Below are positions 34,871 to 48,317 of a stretch of DNA of 64,000 bases, piece after piece. The position numbers and the translations under genes were made by a program. The DNA is taken from assembly GCA_004352715.1 (NCBI GenBank), contig SCFE01000029.1, forward strand, positions 329,727-393,726, written 5' to 3'. The first letter of the stretch is position 1, and each line of letters opens with the position of its first letter. The notes below the pieces were generated by a model. It was given only the letters and a program-made list of their open reading frames with translations. It was not told the DNA's origin and searched no databases. Source of the stretch: Hofstenia miamia. Taxonomy: Eukaryota > Xenacoelomorpha > Acoela.

Positions 34871-35861
34871 GCCTTTTTGCGGGTACTTAGTTTGACACTA
34901 GGTTGCCACTTAAACTACTAAAATAACTTCGTGATTATCATAGGTTACTGCCAAATGGCTTATTATAAATATGTCTTATTTGAAGCTCAGAGATTCTCAA
35001 ATCTAAACGTTTAATTGAAATCAGAAAACTTTAGCCTTNTTTAATTGGTTTTTGCGGGTATCTAGTTAGACACTAGGTTGCCACTTAAATTATTAACATA
35101 ACTTGGCGATTATCATAGGTTACTGCTAATTGGCTAACTATAAATATGCCTTATTTGAAGTTCAGAGTTTCTCAAATCTAAACGTTTAATTGATATCAGA
35201 AAACTTTAGCCTTTGTTGAAATATCGCGAAATTGATATTGATATCGTTATTGAAATATATTGATTCATTAACGCGAAAATCGCACTTGCTGAAATTTGAA
35301 GCGGGTTGCTCTTTTATATTTGGAGATAGCTACCCTAAAATTGATTTATTTGTTCCAATTATTTGCCATTAGAAATTTGAATCATGAATTCTTAAAATTT
35401 TGATTGATATTTAGTCAAGAACCAACTCATAAAGTATGCCTTATGCATAACTGGCCTCATACCTAATCTACACACATATTATTAGTTGTCTTTAAAAACT
35501 GATCAGATTTCAGAGGGTGATATGTGTGGCTAAAAAAAGTCCCTCAACTTGCGTCCCCCACCTCAGAAATTAGCACTACAGCCCTGCTGGAAACGGTACT
35601 TAGCTACAACCATGAACTTCTATAACACTAACTGGACTGGAGCAAACAATCACTTAGCCGACTTCACTAAATCATTTATTAATTCCGCTAATCTATCAGT
35701 GAATTTAAGCGCGGAAATAATAAATGGCTGAGTGAAATCGGTCAATGTTGCTGTTATTTATTCATTTGTTCCAGTCCAGTTAATGTTAGAAAAGTTCATG
35801 ATATAACACTCTTTATAATTGTAAACTTAAACTTCTCGGTAATGTTATCAAAATTACTTAA

Positions 35862-37063
35862 TTTGGTTTTTTCTGTTACTTCATTGATGAATGTTACGAC
35901 CATTTAAATATGCATGTACAATATCAAACTTGAAGGCTTTCTTGTGGCTTTAAGCTATTACATTTGAATAACATTTAGCTACTGGCATAACGAGCTTAGG
36001 ATAAGGGCACAGACAAACCAACGGGTCTATTTTTATGGGTACAGGCTACGGACAGGGCACGGGCCCTACCCTATACCATGACTGTATGTATTTATGTGAC
36101 AGGAATGGAAATGCAGCCACTTTCGTAAAATGATGTTTTACCTCTTCGCACTTTGCTATTAAGTTAACTTTTTTGCTAATTTATGGTACAGCACAATCTA
36201 ACCTTAACCATGGCCTACTAAATACACACTTGTATATCATACAGTAAGGTTTAATGGAGTCTGGCAAAAAATGTTGCAACGGCATTATACGAAATTTGCA
36301 CCGATGTTAAATAAATATTTGTAAGTAATTACCTTTAATAGAGAACTATACCACGCTACAATAAAAAGGCCAAAACTAGAATTTTATAATTTAAAAATCT
36401 GAGCAATTACAGACGCTATTAAAACAGAAACTTCACAATAAATTACTATTACATAAAGGTGTCTCAACTTTACTTCCTTGTGCAGCAATACAGAGGGATA
36501 AACGTTGTGGTAAGGATTTAATCAAATTTTCCTCTATCTCCTGAGAAACATTGCCTGCAGTAGTTCGGTCTAGCAAAACTTTTAATTCTGCCAGATCTGA
36601 TGGAGAGTCTTTTTCAGTAACTGTTTTGATAATGGACGACAGAATTTTAATAGCTGATAGATCAGGACTATTTAAAACTTCTACAAAAGTTGTCATGGGT
36701 CAAAGTATTGCCCAACTAAAAAAAGTTTAAAAAATCGTACATGCCAAAATATTTTTTGGTTCGACTTTGGTTTTTAATCAAGATTACAGTTTTAGATTTT
36801 TCAGTTAACGACTAATCCTTAAGGACAGGCTCCTTTCAGAAAAAAAACTGAATTGCGAGTTGTCTCCTTCGAATATGAAAGAATGTAGTACATTTGCTTG
36901 ATGTGATAATGATATATTTCTTGCTTTACAATATTTGTATTTTGTGAAAGATATTTTCAGCATTTATTGGTCTTTTCTGGTTTTACTGTAAAATTTTAGT
37001 TAGCCACGAAGGGCTTTTACTTGGTTATCCAAAGAAATATTGAAGAGTCATATTTATTGTAAG
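35862..37063. repeat. 1.2-kb direct repeat, copy 1
   Basis: Bases 35862-37063 recur as 37065-38263 with only a few differences, joined by one N at 37064. This is probably two haplotypes of the same locus placed side by side. The block contains a coding-like exon (36433-36696) and a GC-rich GGT-containing patch at about 36013-36076. Confidence 0.9.
36433..36715 (-). pseudogene. Possible last exon of an unrecognised gene, copy 1 (frameshifted)
   Basis: Minus-strand coding-like sequence, about 87 codons, ends in a TAA at 36433. It includes NSPDLSAIKILSSIIKTV and LLDRTTAGNVSQEIEENL. An extra A near 36675 shifts the start relative to copy 2, so the acceptor-to-stop frame is broken here. See copy 2 for the intact form. 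A base-calling error or allelic frameshift is possible. Confidence 0.35.
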
Positions 37064-37064
37064 N

Positions 37065-38263
37065 TTTGGTTTTTTCTGTTACTTCATTGATGAATGTTAC
37101 GACCATTTAAATATGCATGTACAATATCAAACTTGAAGGCTTTCTTGTGGCTTTAAGCTATTACATTTGAATAACATTTAGCTACTGGCATAACGAGCTT
37201 AGGATAAGGGCACAGACAAACCAACGGGTCTATTTTTATGGGTACAGGCTACGGACAGGGCACGGGCCCTACCCTATACCATGACTGTATGTATTTATGT
37301 GACAGGAATGGAAATGCAGCCACTTTCGTAAAATGATGTTTTACCTCTTCGCACTTTGCTATTAAGTTAACTTTTTTGCTAATTTATGGTACAGCACAAT
37401 CTAACCTTAACCATGGCCTACTAAATACACACTTGTATATCATACAGTAAGGTTTAATGGAGTCTGGCAAAAAATGTTGCAACGGCATTATACGAAATTT
37501 GCACCGATGTTAAATAAATATTTGTAAGTAATTACCTTAAATAGAGAACTATACCACGCTACAATAAAAAGGCCAAAACTAGAATTTTATAATTTAAAAA
37601 TCTGAGCAATTACAGACGCTATTAAAACAGAAACTTTACAATAAATTACTATTACATAAAGGTGTCTCAACTTTACTTCCTTGTGCAGCAATACAGAGGG
37701 ATAAACGTTGTGGTAAGGATTTAATCAAATTTTCCTCTATCTCCTGAGAAACATTGCCTGCAGTAGTTCGGTCTAGCAAAACTTTTAATTCTGCCAGATC
37801 TGATGGAGAGTCTTTTTCAGTAACTGTTTTGATAATGGACGACAGAATTTTAATAGCTGATAGATCAGGACTATTTAAACTTCTACAGAAGTTGTCATGG
37901 GTCAAAGTATTGCCCAACTAAAAAAAGTTTAAAAAATCGTACATGCCAAAATATTTTTTGGTTCGACTGGTTTTTAATCAAGATTACAGTTTTAGATTTT
38001 TCAGTTAACGACTAATCCTTAAGGACAGGCTCCTTTCAGAAAAAAAACTGAATTGCGAGTTGTCTCCTTCGAATATGAAAGAATGTAGTACATTTGCTTG
38101 ATGTGATAATGATATATTTCTTGCTTTACAATATTTGTATTTTGTGAAAGATATTTTCAGCATTTATTGGTCTTTTCTGGTTTTACTGTAAAATTTTAGT
38201 TAGCCACGAAGGGCTTTTACTTGGTTATCCAAAGAAATATTGAAGAGTCATATTTATTGTAAG
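37065..38263. repeat. 1.2-kb direct repeat, copy 2
   Basis: Near-identical to 35862-37063; see that entry. Confidence 0.9.
37636..37920 (-). CDS. Possible last coding exon of an unrecognised gene, copy 2
   Basis: A minus-strand frame runs from an acceptor-like CTTTTTTTAG at about 37921 through LGNTLTHDNFCRSLNSPDLS to a TAA at 37636, about 95 codons. It is rich in Leu, Ser and Ile and predicts helices; the last residues are polar. No family is recognised. Its near-identical duplicate at 36433-36715 has a one-base insertion. Upstream exons should lie at higher coordinates but none was found convincingly. Confidence 0.4.
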
Positions 38264-38822
38264 CATTGATTGATATAGGAAATTTCAGCAAGTTATTGCT
38301 CTAAAATCTCATTTATGAATTACTAATATAACAATATTGAAGTTTTTTGAAAATATAGTATTTATAATAAAAATTTTGTAATAATAATTCTACAATATAC
38401 TAAAACGGCTGCAAGTTTAAAGAACAGCTAAAATCCTGACAACATCACATGCAAAAATTTAAGTTTTGAAAAAACAGGGGGTGGGGGAATGCTTAAGAAT
38501 CATATTAAGTTGTTTTGTAGTTTGTGCACATGTGTTTTCAATTAAATACTCTATTAAATCAATTCCTTTCTACAACACGGAGTAAATTGGGTAAACAATT
38601 CTACGTTGTTATAACCATATCATATTACTGCTGTCACACATAGTGTGTAGAAGCATTTATGCGTTGCATTGCAAACACTGTATAGTTTATTACATATGAT
38701 GGCAACGATGATCCTTTTGTATGTGCTGTTGCTTGCAGAATAGTTCATTGAACTGAGCAAAAACGAATCGCAAAAATTTTGGTTTTTCAAAATCCCTTAT
38801 GCAAAATATTCATTTGTTTCCC

Positions 38823-38855
<33 letters not shown>
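38823..38855. repeat. (ATC)n microsatellite
   Basis: About ten uninterrupted TCA units. Confidence 0.95.
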
Positions 38856-41182
38856 CAAACTAATATACAAAGAAGTATTAACAGTAAATTATAATAGTAA
38901 ACCTCGAAAATTTGAACGGCTTCTCCGTATGAATTGCAGAACTTTTAGCTAATGGATAAATTTTTTTTATCTAATGCTGATCAACCAAAAATGTAGTCTA
39001 AGGATCGGAGCATTAAAGAAGTTTTAAATTTCTATGAATAATGAATTTCTGATGCCTTCAATATTGTATATCGTTGTAGTTAACACACAATATGATTCAT
39101 ATGTCATAGCTGTAATATCCCAATTTGCAGTTCACAAAGTTGGAGACGGTTTTGTTTGCAGTTGATATTCCACATTATTATCTTACTATTACATAAATAA
39201 AATTTTACAGTAATTTGCTGAAATTTCATGTATCAATGCTTACAATAATTGGGATGCTTCCATATTTCTTTTTACAACCAAAAAAAGCTATTGGTTTCAA
39301 ACTGAAATTTCTTTAAATTTTACGGTACTTCAGGAAAAACAGAAGAGTTCAATAAATGCTGAAAATAATATAAATACATTACATTTTTTTCATATTTTGA
39401 GGAAACAAGCAATTCAGTTTTTTTCTGAGACGAAATCTGACCTTAAAGATTACTTGTTAATCTAAAACCTAAAACTGCAGTCTTGATTGAAATTCAAAGT
39501 TGAAGCAAAATATTTTAGCATTTTCGAACAGTTAAACTTTCTTCAATTGGAGAATATTTTGACTCATGATATTTGCTGCAGTTGTTTACCATTCCTAATT
39601 CAAAGAAATAATTTACAAACATTTAATTCCTTTTTTGGCCTTGTCAAAACGTATATCATACCTGCAAATTTAAAAGGAAACGTTTGTGACTGAAAAAATT
39701 TAGTCAAAGTTTAATCACTTCTCAAGAATGTTACTTAATTTTCATCTTTAATCAGTTTGTAGGCTTTTTAAAAATACAAGCCGTTTTTCCCAAATGTTCT
39801 CAAAATTTGCACATTTTGGCGAGTGAAATGGTGAAATTTTTTCCAAAACTATTTTATGATGAAAACTCCAATTTATCAAAATTCATTAATTTATTCCCTA
39901 TAATTAAGTCTTAAATAATCATGATTTTTGAATCCCGTGGTGTATCAGCTGACTCCAAACATTTTTTTCACAGTTAGGCTGCTCCAGCCAAATTCAGTAT
40001 CTACCTGCGCAAAATTAGAGATAATGTCACCTACAAAGGCTCTAGCAGAGCATAGCTTCAAAACGTAAATGAAAAAGGAAGCATTTCTCTATTGTGCTGC
40101 TTCTTCAGATCTTAAAAATATTCCCAAGTAACTTAATCAAAAAAAAACCTAGTGTCCCTTTTTTATTTTTCAAAGATTTTCTTTAAGCCTATTAGGATAT
40201 CTGGAAATCTTGATCCATGGACACATCAATTATTGAATGTGCTTGAACATAATATTAAAAATGTTTACGAAGACTTATTGCCATGGCTGAACTAATTAAA
40301 AAGAATGGCTATTTTTCTTTGGAAATTTCGATTTTTTAAAAAAGATTTAAATGCACTTCTTACCTAACATTCAGACAATTCAAAGGTTTAGAGCACATAA
40401 AGAACGTCAAACTTTAACTTTAACTGTTTCCTTATATGTAGATAGACCCACCCCTCCCCCAACCAGTTGAGTAAGCCTTATTAGCAATTTGCAATGACAT
40501 TTAAATGCCATTGCTTATAAAAAGAATATTAGTGCATTTTGGTAAATTTATATAGGATTTAACTGCCAATTGAATAACATTGATTTGAAAATTTGAGAAT
40601 ATTTCTGAATATTGTAACTATAATTTTAAAACAATTCTGTAATAAATTTCATCATTAAAAATAATATTAAATGGTATTTTAATGGTCATAACTTGCAATT
40701 AACTTTGCTGGATAGAACATTTAGCATTTTTTGTCAAATTTATATTCTTTTCTTAGAATTCATATAAAAGTCTTAATTGCATTTGCAGACACGTTTTGAA
40801 ATTAGAAACAGAATTTGAAATTATACAATGCAATTGTAATTTAGTTTGAATTCGGTTCTGGTCTGATGGAATTCATAGGCCGTATACCATTACAAGGTAC
40901 TTAGTTCAGGAAACGTCCTGTAAAAACCCATCTAGTACATAATTACGAAATGGAAGTAGAGTATATTAGATTTGGTTAATTAAAACCTGTTTGAGAACAA
41001 CTATATGACAAAGTATAAAAATATAATGCAAATCAAACATAAACGTCATCTGATAAAGTAAAATGTTTAACCTTTAGAATACATATTTAGGAATTTGAAC
41101 CGAAACTGCTGAATTACAATTGTGGATAAATAATTAAAGAAATTGAACTTGAACATAATGCATCTATCTATATAATTATTTT

Positions 41183-41185
<3 letters not shown>
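38856..41185. other. Non-coding A+T-rich stretch
   Basis: No supported gene. The 68-codon frame at 39487 shows no domain or splice partner. Confidence 0.5.
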
Positions 41186-41189
<4 letters not shown>

Positions 41190-41213
<24 letters not shown>

Positions 41214-41322
41214 NNNNNNNNNNNNNNNNNNNNNNNNNNNNNNNNNNNNNNNNNNNNNNNNNNNNNNNNNNNNNNNNNNNNNNNNNNNNNNNNNNNNNAT
41301 ATATATATATATATATATATAT
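41190..41322. repeat. (TA)n tract with gap 41214-41298
   Basis: (TA)n on both sides of 85 Ns. Confidence 0.85.
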
Positions 41323-44300
41323 AAACAATAAAGCGTTCTATATCGATCTTATTGAAGCATAACACGTTGTTAAGCGTCTTAATGTTCATCCCAAAAATTA
41401 CCCAAATCCCACAATAATATTTTTGAAAAACTTAAATATGTTAATACTATCAATTGTAGACACTGAGGGTTTTATTCTTATCATAATATGTATTAATGTA
41501 CATATATAATATAATTGAACAATTTAATCACTTTCTTCATCATAGTTATATTAGACAACACTCATATTTTAAAGTTTGTAATTTGATAATTTTTAAAATT
41601 CTTGAGGCTAGCTACAAACATTCTTATTCCTAAAATCCTCATAGGCTAAATATTTACCTTATGCCACCCCACATGATGTGTGTTGTGGGGACACCCACTC
41701 CTAATGGCAAATCTGTACATTTGACATTTGGAAAGCAAAACAAAATATTTTGAAATTTTGTTTATTATAAGGAAGTTTCTTCAATTTTCCCAATTCCATA
41801 GCTGTAATGTACTTAGGGTGAATTCCAGGAGTTCAAAATTTGTATTATTTAAATTAGAGCTTGTATCCCTAAATTAATAACCAAAAATTCAATGATCTCC
41901 TTTGTTGGTGTAGCTAACAATTTCAGCACCAAATTTTTATAAGTTATGAAGCAATGCCTGGCCAAATCCATATGTTGAAATTATTATGCAAGCCATGTGT
42001 GATACCATTTTTAAATCTCACTCAGACTTTAATTATCTCACTATTATTTTAATATTTCTATATTATTAACGTTATTCTCTAATTCAAGTTTGATGAACTT
42101 TGTACAACTCCACCAATGAGATGTTTTTTGCTCTGCCTGCACAAGTAAAGGGAAAGCATAGAGTTCAATACAAAAAAGACATCCACAAATTAATAATGGC
42201 AACTTACCAAAAACATGTATTTCACAATCTGTACACTGCTGTACAGATAATCACAAAATATGTATCAAAATGATACTGTAACTTGATAATGGGCTTTTCT
42301 ATTTCTGTCTAAATGATATGTCAATGCACTTGGTGAAATTAATGAAATATTGGTAACTAAGAAACTATTTTGGAAGGATAAGATTAAACTAGTAAATGGT
42401 CTTGCAAATTGCATTGTGTACAATGTTGTAAATATTTTAGAAAAATAAATATAGTTTCTCTATTTCCACATCTCTCTACATGTATGTACTAGTTAAAAAG
42501 TTGTTAAGTAAAACAAAAAAACTAGTTAAAAAGTTGTTAAGTAAAACAAAAAAATAAAATATACTTTCCATATGCTGAGTTATACAAATTTCTTTAACAT
42601 TTATACATTATGTTTTTTTTCTCCAGTTAGCACATCAATTTTAAAAATTTATATTTCATATAAATGAAGTTGGTTATGTTTAACAATAAATGAGAGAATT
42701 GATGAGACATTGATTTTAAAGACTTATTAGATGCTTAAGGAAAGTATATATATATATATATACATATATATATTCTAGCATCATTAGAGATTGTATAAGA
42801 ATTAGCATAACAATTTAGTAAGCTAGCAGCTACTTCTTGTAAGTAGGCAAGAAAACTTCAATTAAAGAAGCATGAGGATTTACTACAAATTACAGTACTA
42901 CATGCATACAGTGAAACATTTAATTGACACCTAGTGTTCAAGAGGAAAAAGCACAGGTGCAATTGCATGGCATTGAATCACTATAACTGAATTAGAGTAA
43001 ACATGGTGGAAATTGCCACTCAGTTAGCAATCAACTATCAGGCTGACGTCCATTCAAATCCACACTTTCTTCCAAAAAGATGTCGGGATTTGTCATTGTT
43101 TTTGACACTATTCCAACATGTTAAAGTAACTGCAAAGCCAACACAACTTTTTTTAAAACTAAATTCAGGAATTTCGTAAAGGATATTTTTATTTACATTA
43201 TATATACTATGCTGATAATTATTAATCAGCAATTTTTGTTGTGAAATTTTATTAAAATCCAAATGAAAACACTTAAACAAAATATTAAAATTTCAAAAAG
43301 CATAAAAATAATAAAAAATGAAATAATAAGTCATTAATCCGCATTAATTGATGATTCTCCGCAAGCCCTACTTAAATAATAACCCCAGCAAGTGAAATTT
43401 AGCTTACAAAAATAATTAGGCCATGTTGTGTTTTAAGATTGTTAATGATAATCAAAATTTATATCCACTAATGGTAAATATTTCTTAAGCTATTGTAAAT
43501 TTTGCTTTTCAAATGTAAATATTTTGTGTATTTTGTGATGCAACACTGACTGGACATTTAGGTTCTGCACAATGTGATTGGGTAAAAAAACAAAGCCTAC
43601 ATCATTAATCCCGCAATTAGTTTACTGTTGTCACACAGTGTGAAGAACCGTACATTACATTGCAAACCACTTCAAAGAAATGTTTAAAAGTTGTCTCAAA
43701 CACAAGGATTCACAAACACACAAGGATTCAAACACAACCTTCAAAAATTTTCATTGCCACATGATGTAGATTATGAAAATTATAGTTTTAAAAAGATGGC
43801 AACTCTAATAGTATGTGGGGAAGATTTCATTTAACTTAAATGCAATGGGATTGCCAAGTCTGCATTGTTAAACATTGCAAAAATGGTGAAAAACAAGATA
43901 TGGGCAGCACATACAACTTGGCCTCAACAACAACGAGTATATGTTTCTACCAGAAAGATACCAATTTGTATTTGGCAATGGTTATAAACTCCTTGAGAAT
44001 TGTCTGATGTGGAGAATCAAGAAGCATGACAGCACGCATACCCTTCTATTTTTTGATGATATCACTAGAAGAGACTAGACTTAAAATTTTTTTTTATTAG
44101 TTATATGTATTTTTATATATAAATTTCTTAATGTATCTTCTTCTTAAATCATATTGTGAATTGTGGCATAATCCCATATGTGGTCAAGATGAGAGACAGA
44201 GTGGGGAACAATAAGACTCAATTTTACTAAATATTAATTGTAAACACATGGTTATTATACTTTGATTATTTGTACAAAATTATTTAAAGCAGTATTCTTT

Positions 44301-45389
44301 AATTATTTGCTCAGCAGTATTTTGGCAAAAATTGTAGGACGATAACGCGCACACTAATTATTGCTGACGTGCGTAATTAACTGCAGAGAAAGAAAAAACC
44401 GGGAAACCATTAAATCGTCAACAACGTCTAATAACAGGTACTAGCTGAGTGTTTGATTGTTTACAGTTATCTGATATAAAAATGCAGTGATTGATATTAT
44501 TTGTGATGAATGAATTGTACTGGATTTACTTCTTTTTGTCAGGTTATTTAATAGTTAAATGGAAAGCTAAATGTTCAAGCACTAGAGTAATCCTACTGTG
44601 GTCGCTGAATACACTTAACGGAATTCTGGAGCAGCCTGCACAATATAGCCTTTCAAAAGTCCGGTGCAGCCAGTAGCTTCACTTTTCAGTAAATTAATGG
44701 ACTATCAATTGACTTATGAAATAGTTTTATTGTTGACAGCATTGATTGTACACATGCATGAATTCATTGAATGAATACGCAGACCTACATAATTCATATT
44801 AAATGAATAACAATAGAGACAAATCAAAATAATGAGATAAACCGAAAAGAAAAAATAAACAATAAAATAATCTACTGGCGACTAAAAGAAAAGCTAAATG
44901 ATAAAAGTACTGAGAAAACTAATTTGGGGCCTTAATCGTCTAAATGGTATATACAAACACGTATATACATGTAAATACTTGTCGTTTGTAACTTATTCAT
45001 CTCTATTTTGGAAATATTTTTAATTTATCCATCAGGAATGAGTTTCTTTACAAATTGTGACGAATAGCCTATCATCCAAGTGGGTGTTGATCACTCATGG
45101 TGACCGTTTAACCTAGGATAAATTTGGGGAACGACTAACCGTTAAGTACTATGTTAAGTATTACTAAATACTATTGCGACACTATATTCTGTGTTTTAGT
45201 AGGACATAGATTCTTTATTATATATAATATTTGTCCTTATAAAAGCAATGATTGCAAACTATCATATTTAAAAAATCTGTTGCATTCAAAAAAAATATTG
45301 ACAGTACACTAATTTTGAAAAGTTATATCTACAAAAAAATTTTTTTAACAAAATTACCTAAATCTATAAGTTTATCACTTAAAGTCTGA
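41323..45389. other. Non-coding stretch with a 33-bp tandem duplication and (TA)n
   Basis: A 33-bp unit is repeated twice at 42488-42553, and a (TA)n run lies at about 42746-42774. A patch near 43590-43680 resembles 38580-38690 (both include CTG[C/T]TGTCACACA and a following CATTGCAAAC), suggesting an old dispersed repeat. No gene is recognised. Confidence 0.5.
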
Positions 45390-46099
45390 TTATGAAACAC
45401 TTTCCAGCTTATCTCGAAGCTCTTGTTGTTCAGAGAACGTGAAGCCACCATCATTTAGCCATTGTTCGACAGATCCGCTTCTAAAAATTAAATTGCTTAG
45501 TAAACCATATCATTCTTGGGTAAGATAAAATATTTAATAATCTTGTAATTGTTTTTTAATGTAATCACATGTTTGATGAACAATTTTCTAAGCAATATGT
45601 TTGGCCAAATTTTAAAAGTTTACAAGATAATGCCTTCTCTCCTCACATTGATGATGAAATTTTAAGTTCATATATTCAAGTTTATAAAGTTTTCAAAAAA
45701 ATGGTACATGGACTATTTAGCTTACATTTAAAAAAACAACTAAAAGAAAATATATTTAAGGGAAATTTATGTTTGTTTAATTTACACAAAAATGGCCATT
45801 GAATTCTATCAGCTTCACCATTTCCTAAATATTTTGACGCTAATCACTTTCAGCAAATGGTTGAAAGTATAAGACCCCTGAATCCAAACAAAAGAGTACG
45901 ATTGTTATATGCAATGCGAAACAAAACGAAATGCAAGCATTGCAGCAGAAGTAATGTGAAAGTTAAGTGTCTTTGGTATGCATGAGTGAGATGGATACAC
46001 AAACATTTTTGTAGCACTGATAAATTTCTGATAAGAGTATATTTATGCAACACATATACTCATAGTATATTACAAGAGGAAATAATAGTATATTAAAAC

Positions 46100-46168
<69 letters not shown>

Positions 46169-48317
46169 ATATATATATATATATATATGTTGTGTGTGCA
46201 TATATATGAAATTAATAGCATGTATATTAATAAGTGACTTTAATGTGCAGTCGTTTCTAATTTGAAATACACTTGAAAGATTATAATTCGATATGAAATT
46301 AACAAAAACATCAAAACATGGATTTGTCAAATCAATTGTAATTTGGAGAAATCCACTCATTACAGGCTTTCTAAAATGCTTGCATATTGTTTGTGAAATT
46401 AGCATTATCTTGTACAGAGCAATATTTATATTGACATATTTTAACAGAAGACTCACTGTTCTCTAATTGCGTCAAAAAACACGAGTATGAGTTCCTTCGG
46501 CGATTGTATTAGCTCTTCTATGTCAAGCTTATAGCCTTTAATGGCTTTTTGGAAAATGTGGATATCTCTTCTTAAGTTTACCTAAATCACAATTAAAACC
46601 TTATGCATATACTTAGTAAACAAAGACTTACTTCCGAAACACAATAGTCTTCTTGAATTTGTTCAATGCTACAGCCTTGAATATATTGTACCAGAGCACT
46701 GATCATTCCGGTGCGATCTTTCCCAACAGAACACATAACCACCAGCGGCCATTGAGAACCCGTATTTATGAGCTTGAGAGCTAAAAGAGTAGCTCAATTT
46801 ATTATAAAATAAATTAAAACAAAGGATACATTGTTTTAGATCAACTACATTAACTAAATGCATTGCAAACATGTACATGATTACATTAGTATTAGAAATC
46901 TTCGAATCAAAACCTACATAAGATAAAGAAGTATCTCCAGTTACGATTCAAATTTTAGTACTTAGATTTATGTTGAAGTCTAGATTTTGAATAGGGTTCC
47001 TTTAACTACTACAAACTGTAGAGCTCTAGGTAATAATTTTTCCTGGCGTTGTATCTCTGTGAGTATTACACACTAGTATTACATTAAAAAATTTAAGGCA
47101 ATATTAAAGTTTTACCTGCACATATTTCTGCCCTGCTATTAAGAGCCATAGTTCTATACAACTTTCTCATCCCAAACTGACCAACCATGGACATCAATCT
47201 TTTGTTGAAATATTTTGTATTGAAGAGATTATCAATAACTGCTAAGGAAATCATAGACAACATTCTGAAAAATGGCAACATTTTCAGATAAACGATAGTT
47301 ACATTTCTTTGAAATAGGCTCACACAGTACACCTGACGGGATCGTTTATCATTGGCGACTGCCTTAACTTTGAATTCCAGTGTTGGACTCTTCTGAACTA
47401 TACTTATTGATGAAAGCTCGAAATTGTCGTTCAACTGTTGATTCGATGAGAAATTGTTTTCTGTTTCTGTGCGGAGATCAACAACACTTCGAATATTGAG
47501 GTCGTCCAATATTATGTCTGCATCACGAGCACCAGCTCTATCAATGGCAGAGCTTCGGTAAAGAGCACTTTTTCCATTGCGATCCTTCGCAAGGACTCTG
47601 AAGTTACTGAGTTCTGGCAACATTTCTAAATAATTTGTAGTATTACTGTGATTTAAATAGTATCAATATATAGACAATACAAACATTTGTGTAAACAAGT
47701 GCTTCACAAAGTAAAATTGCAGACGCTTGAGTAACCATACTTTTAGAAAGGTGCACCTCATGTTCAAAGTTCTATTATGATATTTTAATGCATCGAGTAC
47801 TAAACAAATATCATCATTGACCTATGACATATATATGAAAAAATATATATTATTAGAATTCCGTTTGAATTTAATGCTAGAGAAAAAATTGAAAAAATAC
47901 TTCGACACATAATTACTGTGCTATTTTAAGACACAAACACACACACATATATACNNNNNNNNNNNNNNNNNNNNNNNNNNNNNNNNNNNNNNNNNNNNNN
48001 NNNNNNNNNNNNNNNNNNNNNNNNNNNNNNNNNNNNNNNNNNNNNNNNNNNNNNNNNNNNNNNNNNNNNNNNNNNNNNNNNNNNNNNNNNNNNNNNNNNN
48101 NNNNNNNNNNNNNNNNNNNNNNNNNNNNNNNNNNNNNNNNNNNNNNNNNNNNNTATATATATATATACCTTTATTCTTTACATTAAGTGTTGTAAATTGT
48201 GTATACACAAAATAATTTATTCTGAGGGGTGAAAATCTACTCTCTAAAGGTCTATGTCTATTTGATTAGAAAGCACTTACCAGAAACATCTCCATTTGAA
48301 TCTGTAGAATACACCAT
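45390..48317 (-). CDS. PtpB-like tyrosine/serine phosphatase (Y_phosphatase3 family), gene A
   Basis: A spliced minus-strand gene of five coding exons: 48281-48317, 47116-47625, 46632-46780, 46457-46581 and 45390-45480. All introns are GT/AG (655, 335, 50 and 976 bp). The sum is 912 nt, giving 303 residues. Motifs in order are NFRVLAKDRNGKSALYRSSA, then IRSVVDLRTETE, then the CX5R phosphate loop CSVGKDRTG (46707-46733) followed by MISALVQYIQG and DYCVSE. This is the layout of the PtpB-like family, with the nucleophilic Cys and Arg present. The family dephosphorylates phosphotyrosine, some members also phosphoserine or phosphoinositides; the substrate here is unknown. No signal peptide is evident. 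The ATG at 48317 is chosen because that short exon joins in frame; the ATG at 47623 is an alternative. Confidence 0.85.
45569..45802 (+). other. Unrecognised 77-codon frame antisense in the last intron of gene A
   Basis: A plus-strand frame with a mixed composition (FDEQFSKQYVWPNFKSLQD near its start) lies inside the 976-bp intron of the phosphatase. No domain, splice partner or repeat explains it. It may be a retro-copy fragment or chance. Confidence 0.2.
46101..46190. repeat. (TA)n microsatellite in the last intron of phosphatase gene A
   Basis: Long (TA)n with minor interruptions, lying between coding exons at 46457 and 45480. Confidence 0.9.
47955..48153. other. Gap of 199 Ns in intron 1 of gene A
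   Basis: (CA)n and (TA)n sequence borders the gap. The frame reported across it is not real. Confidence 0.9.

Larger units (their letters stand above)
32151..35586 (+). mobile_element. hAT transposon with 8-bp target duplication and nested insertions
   Basis: The ends CAGGGCTGTCGTG (32151) and CACTACAGCCCTG (to 35586) are inverted copies. Both are flanked by CTGGAAAC (32143-32150 and 35587-35594), an 8-bp hAT duplication. Inside are a decayed transposase, a truncated Harbinger MITE (33697-33918), a LINE endonuclease fragment and a second copy of the transposase 3' end. Single Ns at 33919 and 35039 mark assembly joins, so the internal length may be wrong. Confidence 0.88.

Noticed and set aside
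27081-42553. A shared satellite suggested by the two 33-bp tandem repeats (27081 and 42488)
   Set aside because: Only the unit length agrees; the sequences are unrelated.
46070-46456. 128-codon minus-strand frame
   Set aside because: Its C-terminal part is translated (TA)n, and it is intronic in the phosphatase gene.
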